Part shown: one piece after another, positions 5,906 through 9,563 of the stretch
Numbering within the stretch: the first letter of the stretch is position 1
Layout: every line of letters starts with the position of its first letter
Notes under the pieces: model-generated
Told to the model about the DNA's origin: nothing
The model's database searches: none
The model's input: the letters and a program-made list of their open reading frames with translations, nothing else
Origin: an uncultured Collinsella sp.
GTDB taxonomy: Bacteria; Actinomycetota; Coriobacteriia; Coriobacteriales; Coriobacteriaceae
Direction of reading: 5' to 3'
DNA: 9,563 nt
Assembly (NCBI GenBank): GCA_958443265.1
Contig: CAUCKA010000040.1
Location: 1 to 9,563 of the forward strand
Program-made: the position numbers and the translations under genes

Positions 5906-7189
5906 TTAGTAGATGACGGGATCGGGGACGGTAGCATGCTCGACATGCGCGCCAAGCGCCTGCAGCTTTTCGACAAACTGCTCGTAGCCGCGCTTGATGT
6001 GATGGATAGCCGAAACCTCGGTCGTCCCGTCGGCGATCAAGCCCGCTACGACGAGGGCCGCTCCGCCGCGCAGATCGGGCGAGGTAACCTGTGCACCCGA
6101 GAAGCCCTTGACGCCATGAATCATGGCATGATGGCTCTCGATACGAATGTCGGCACCCATGCGCACCAGCTCAGAGGCAAACATAAAGCGATTCTCGAAG
6201 ATGTTCTCGGTAATAACGGAACTGCCGCCGGAGAGGGCGGAGAGCACCATAATTTGTGCCTGCATGTCGGTCGGGAAGCCGGGGAACGGAAGCGTCTGGA
6301 TGTCGACAGGCTTGATACGCTCGGCACGGTTCACATGGACGCCATCCTCGACGCGCTCGCAGTCGATACCCATGAGCTCCATCTTCTTGAGCACCATGCC
6401 CAAGTGAATGGGGCAAAAGCCCGTGACATCGACACCGCGATCGTCGGCCATCAACGCACCGGCAACGATAAAGGTACCGGCCTCGATGCGGTCGCCCACC
6501 ACGCGATGGGTAACGGGATGGAGCTCTTCCACGCCTTCGATAGTCACGACGGGCGTACCGGCGCCAACAATCTTGGCGCCCATCTCGTTGAGCATGTTAG
6601 CGAGATCGACGATCTCGGGCTCGCGGGCGGCATTGTCGATAACCGTGGTGCCCTGTGCGCGCACAGAGGCCATGATGAGGTTCTCGGTCGCACCGACGCT
6701 GGCAAACTCGAGCGTGACGGTGGTACCGCGCAGACCTTGGGGCGCATTAGCGTTGATGTAACCGTGGGCGGTATCGAACTCAACGCCCAGGGCCTCAAGA
6801 CCAAGAATGTGCATATCGATCTTGCGAGCACCCAGGTTGCAGCCGCCCGGCATGGCAATTTTGGCGCGATGGAAGCGGCCCAGCAGGGGTCCCATGACGG
6901 CGGTGGAAGCGCGCATCTTGGCAACGAGCTCGTAGGGGGCCTCCCATGAATCGACCTGAGAGGTATCAATCTCGAGCGTGTGCTCGTCGAGAACATCGAT
7001 CGTAGCGCCCATGCCCTTGAGCACCTTGCCCATCACGTGGACATCGGAAATATCGGGCACGTTCTGCAGCGTCGTCTTGCCCGGCGCCAGAAGCGTTGCC
7101 GCCATGAGTTTGAGCGCGGAGTTCTTGGCGCCCGAGACGGGCACGGAGCCTCCGATGGCGTGGCCACCCTCAACGCGGATAATATCCAA
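5906..7189 (-). CDS. murA: UDP-N-acetylglucosamine 1-carboxyvinyltransferase
   Basis: Cytoplasmic enzyme for the first committed step of peptidoglycan synthesis: enolpyruvyl transfer from phosphoenolpyruvate to UDP-GlcNAc. The 427-residue protein is full length with the expected two-lobed EPSP-synthase-like fold. Visible key residues are Lys22-Asn23 in SGAKNSA, the active-site Cys117 in MPGGCNLGAR, the FPTD catalytic region after PFPGF, and ENIFENR. The PEP-binding arginine motif near the C-terminus reads DLRGGA rather than the common DLRAGA. Because Cys117 is present, the natural Cys-to-Asp fosfomycin-resistant form is not predicted. The start is a TTG (7187-7189): an in-frame TAG lies two codons upstream and AAAGGG sits 6 nt away. 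It follows the ATP synthase genes on the same strand and overlies a downstream LCP gene 12 nt away, a cell-wall pair. Confidence 0.98.
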   Translation of the reverse strand: MDIIRVEGGHAIGGSVPVSGAKNSALKLMAATLLAPGKTTLQNVPDISDVHVMGKVLKGMGATIDVLDEHTLEIDTSQVDSWEAPYELVAKMRASTAVMGPLLGRFHRAKIAMPGGCNLGARKIDMHILGLEALGVEFDTAHGYINANAPQGLRGTTVTLEFASVGATENLIMASVRAQGTTVIDNAAREPEIVDLANMLNEMGAKIVGAGTPVVTIEGVEELHPVTHRVVGDRIEAGTFIVAGALMADDRGVDVTGFCPIHLGMVLKKMELMGIDCERVEDGVHVNRAERIKPVDIQTLPFPGFPTDMQAQIMVLSALSGGSSVITENIFENRFMFASELVRMGADIRIESHHAMIHGVKGFSGAQVTSPDLRGGAALVVAGLIADGTTEVSAIHHIKRGYEQFVEKLQALGAHVEHATVPDPVIY

Positions 7190-7201
7190 GGTCTACCCTT
7201 T
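7187..7201 (-). promoter_or_regulatory. Ribosome binding site forcing the TTG start of murA
   Basis: Minus-strand AAAGGG (7201-7196), spacer TAGACC and TTG (7189-7187). The TAG in the spacer (7195-7193) is in frame, so no earlier start is possible, and the family's N-terminal sequence begins at this TTG. Confidence 0.85.
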
Positions 7202-7202
7202 C

Positions 7203-7241
7203 AAAAAGCATGCCCGGGGTGGCTGGGCCATCCCGGGCATG
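7203..7241 (-). terminator. Hairpin with T-run between atpC and murA
   Basis: On the minus strand CATGCCCGGGATGG (7241-7228) and CCACCCCGGGCATG (7222-7209) form a 14-bp stem with one A-C mismatch and a 5-nt loop. A C and then TTTTT (7207-7203) follow. It has the form of an intrinsic terminator for the atp operon, but it ends 14 nt before the murA start codon and abuts its ribosome site. Partial readthrough or regulated termination is therefore possible. Confidence 0.82.
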
Positions 7242-7277
7242 ATGTGTTCGCAAATGGTCGAACGCTAAATCGTTTGA

Positions 7278-7670
7278 CTATTGGGCAAGCTTGAGCTTAC
7301 ACCATGCGATTTCATTATAGAGGTAGGCGCGGCGTGCATCATCCTCCGACAAATTACCCAGCTTCTCTTCAAAACCTTGAATATCAGCTTTAAGCTTGTC
7401 GGCATCGACGGTCGCCAAATCGCAAGCGCGCTCGGCGAGAACGGTCACGACATCGTCCGCAACCTGGGCATAGCCGCCGGCCACGGCAAACGTGTGGTCG
7501 AAAGTGCCCATGGCCTTATCGGAAACGCGAACGTAACCGCGGTCGATCGTGCAAATCTCGCTGGAGTGAGCAGGCAGGACGCCAAACTCGCCATCCGTGG
7601 ACGGAATCGACACAAACGCAGCGTCGCCCTCATAGGCGCAGCTCACGGGGCACACGATGCGGATACGCAT
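7278..7670 (-). CDS. atpC: ATP synthase F1 epsilon subunit
   Basis: Small stalk subunit of F1Fo ATP synthase that sits with gamma in the central rotor and inhibits wasteful ATP hydrolysis. The 130-residue protein fits the family: an N-terminal beta-sandwich (about 1-85) with the signature GEFGVLPAHS (27-36) and a short C-terminal helical hairpin (about 88-128). The ATG at 7668-7670 follows the atpD stop by 3 nt; its ribosome site GGGGAGAA lies in the last codons of atpD, implying translational coupling. It is the last gene of the atp cluster and is followed by a hairpin with a T-run. Confidence 0.97.
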   Translation of the reverse strand: MRIRIVCPVSCAYEGDAAFVSIPSTDGEFGVLPAHSSEICTIDRGYVRVSDKAMGTFDHTFAVAGGYAQVADDVVTVLAERACDLATVDADKLKADIQGFEEKLGNLSEDDARRAYLYNEIAWCKLKLAQ

Positions 7671-7673
7671 AAC

Positions 7674-9127
<1,454 letters not shown>

Positions 9128-9128
<1 letters not shown>

Positions 9129-9563
9129 TACTGTTCCTCCAATGCTGAGGCTCCGCCGACGATCTCGTTGATCTCGGTCGTGATCGAAGCCTGGCGCACG
9201 CGACTATACGTGCGGGTAAGGGTCGAGATGATCGCGGTGGCGTTTTCCGTCGCGGAGTGCATGGCCTTGCGGCGTGCACCCTGCTCGGCAGCCGCCGAAT
9301 CGATCAGGGCCTGGTAGATGACCGTCAGGATATAAGACGGCACAAGCTTGCCGAGAACATGCTCAGGAGAGGGCACGAACTCGAACGTGGACGAGATGCG
9401 CTTAGGGGCGTCGGTCTCGTTCTTACGCGGACCGTGGGCCATAGCGATCATCTCGGGGTCGAGCGGCAACAGATGCTCGACGCGAAGCTCCTGATCCACG
9501 CGGTTCTTGGCGTGGTGGTAGACAAGCTCGACACGGTCAAGCTCACCGGCACGATACGCATCG
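9128..9563 (-). CDS. atpG: ATP synthase F1 gamma subunit, N-terminal part outside the window
   Basis: Rotor shaft of F1, coupling proton flow through Fo to conformational change in beta. Only the C-terminal 144 or so residues are present. The frame stays open to the right edge, reading DAYRAGELDRVELVYHHAKN at the boundary, as expected from the middle of gamma subunits. The diagnostic C-terminal helix is clear: KAMHSATENA, then ITTEINEIVGGASAL. A GTG at 9497-9499 is internal, not a start. The stop codon overlaps the atpD start by one base. Earlier atp genes (alpha, delta, b, c, a) are expected beyond the right edge. Confidence 0.97.

Noticed and set aside
5936..6949. 337-codon open frame antisense to murA
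   Set aside because: Same explanation: His/Asp/Gly-rich shadow of a gene with clear MurA motifs, with no family signature of its own.

Overview
The window looks like chromosomal housekeeping DNA from a GC-rich actinobacterium, most probably of the Coriobacteriia (Collinsella-like). This is an inference from base composition, the style of the proteins, the F1 beta variant and the atpG-atpD-atpC-murA order; no 16S or database search was possible. No mobile element, CRISPR array, phage gene, tRNA or rRNA was seen.

Layout. Positions 1-152 are non-coding or undecidable edge sequence. Positions 153-1553 (minus) hold an alpha-D-phosphohexomutase. A minus-strand terminator (about 1677-1705) separates it from a two-gene minus-strand operon: a small DtxR/MntR-type metalloregulator (2616-3038), then a stand-alone homocysteine S-methyltransferase domain protein (1712-2605). 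Divergent from the regulator is pepT, tripeptide aminopeptidase (3159-4406, plus). The short interval between the two divergent starts carries a perfect 20-bp dyad and plausible -10 boxes facing both ways. Positions 4407-4657 are a convergent intergenic region with three hairpins: the pepT terminator, a bidirectional terminator, and a perfect hairpin abutting the stop codon of the next gene. From 4658 to the right edge everything is on the minus strand. In transcription order it is atpG (cut by the right edge), atpD, atpC, a hairpin with a T-run, murA with a TTG start, and a LytR-CpsA-Psr (LCP) envelope ligase gene.

How the genes relate. atpG/atpD/atpC encode the gamma, beta and epsilon subunits of F1 ATP synthase and are packed with 1-nt overlap or 3-nt spacing. 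murA makes the first committed peptidoglycan precursor, and the LCP protein probably attaches a secondary polymer to peptidoglycan, so these two form a cell-wall pair. The phosphohexomutase supplies hexose-1-phosphates, possibly for envelope glycans. The metalloregulator, methyltransferase and peptidase form the least ordinary part. The regulator combines an MntR-like residue with a DtxR-like residue in its predicted metal site, is co-directional with a zinc-thiolate methyltransferase, and sits next to a strong candidate operator. I found no new system; the most promising lead is this regulator and its putative operator.
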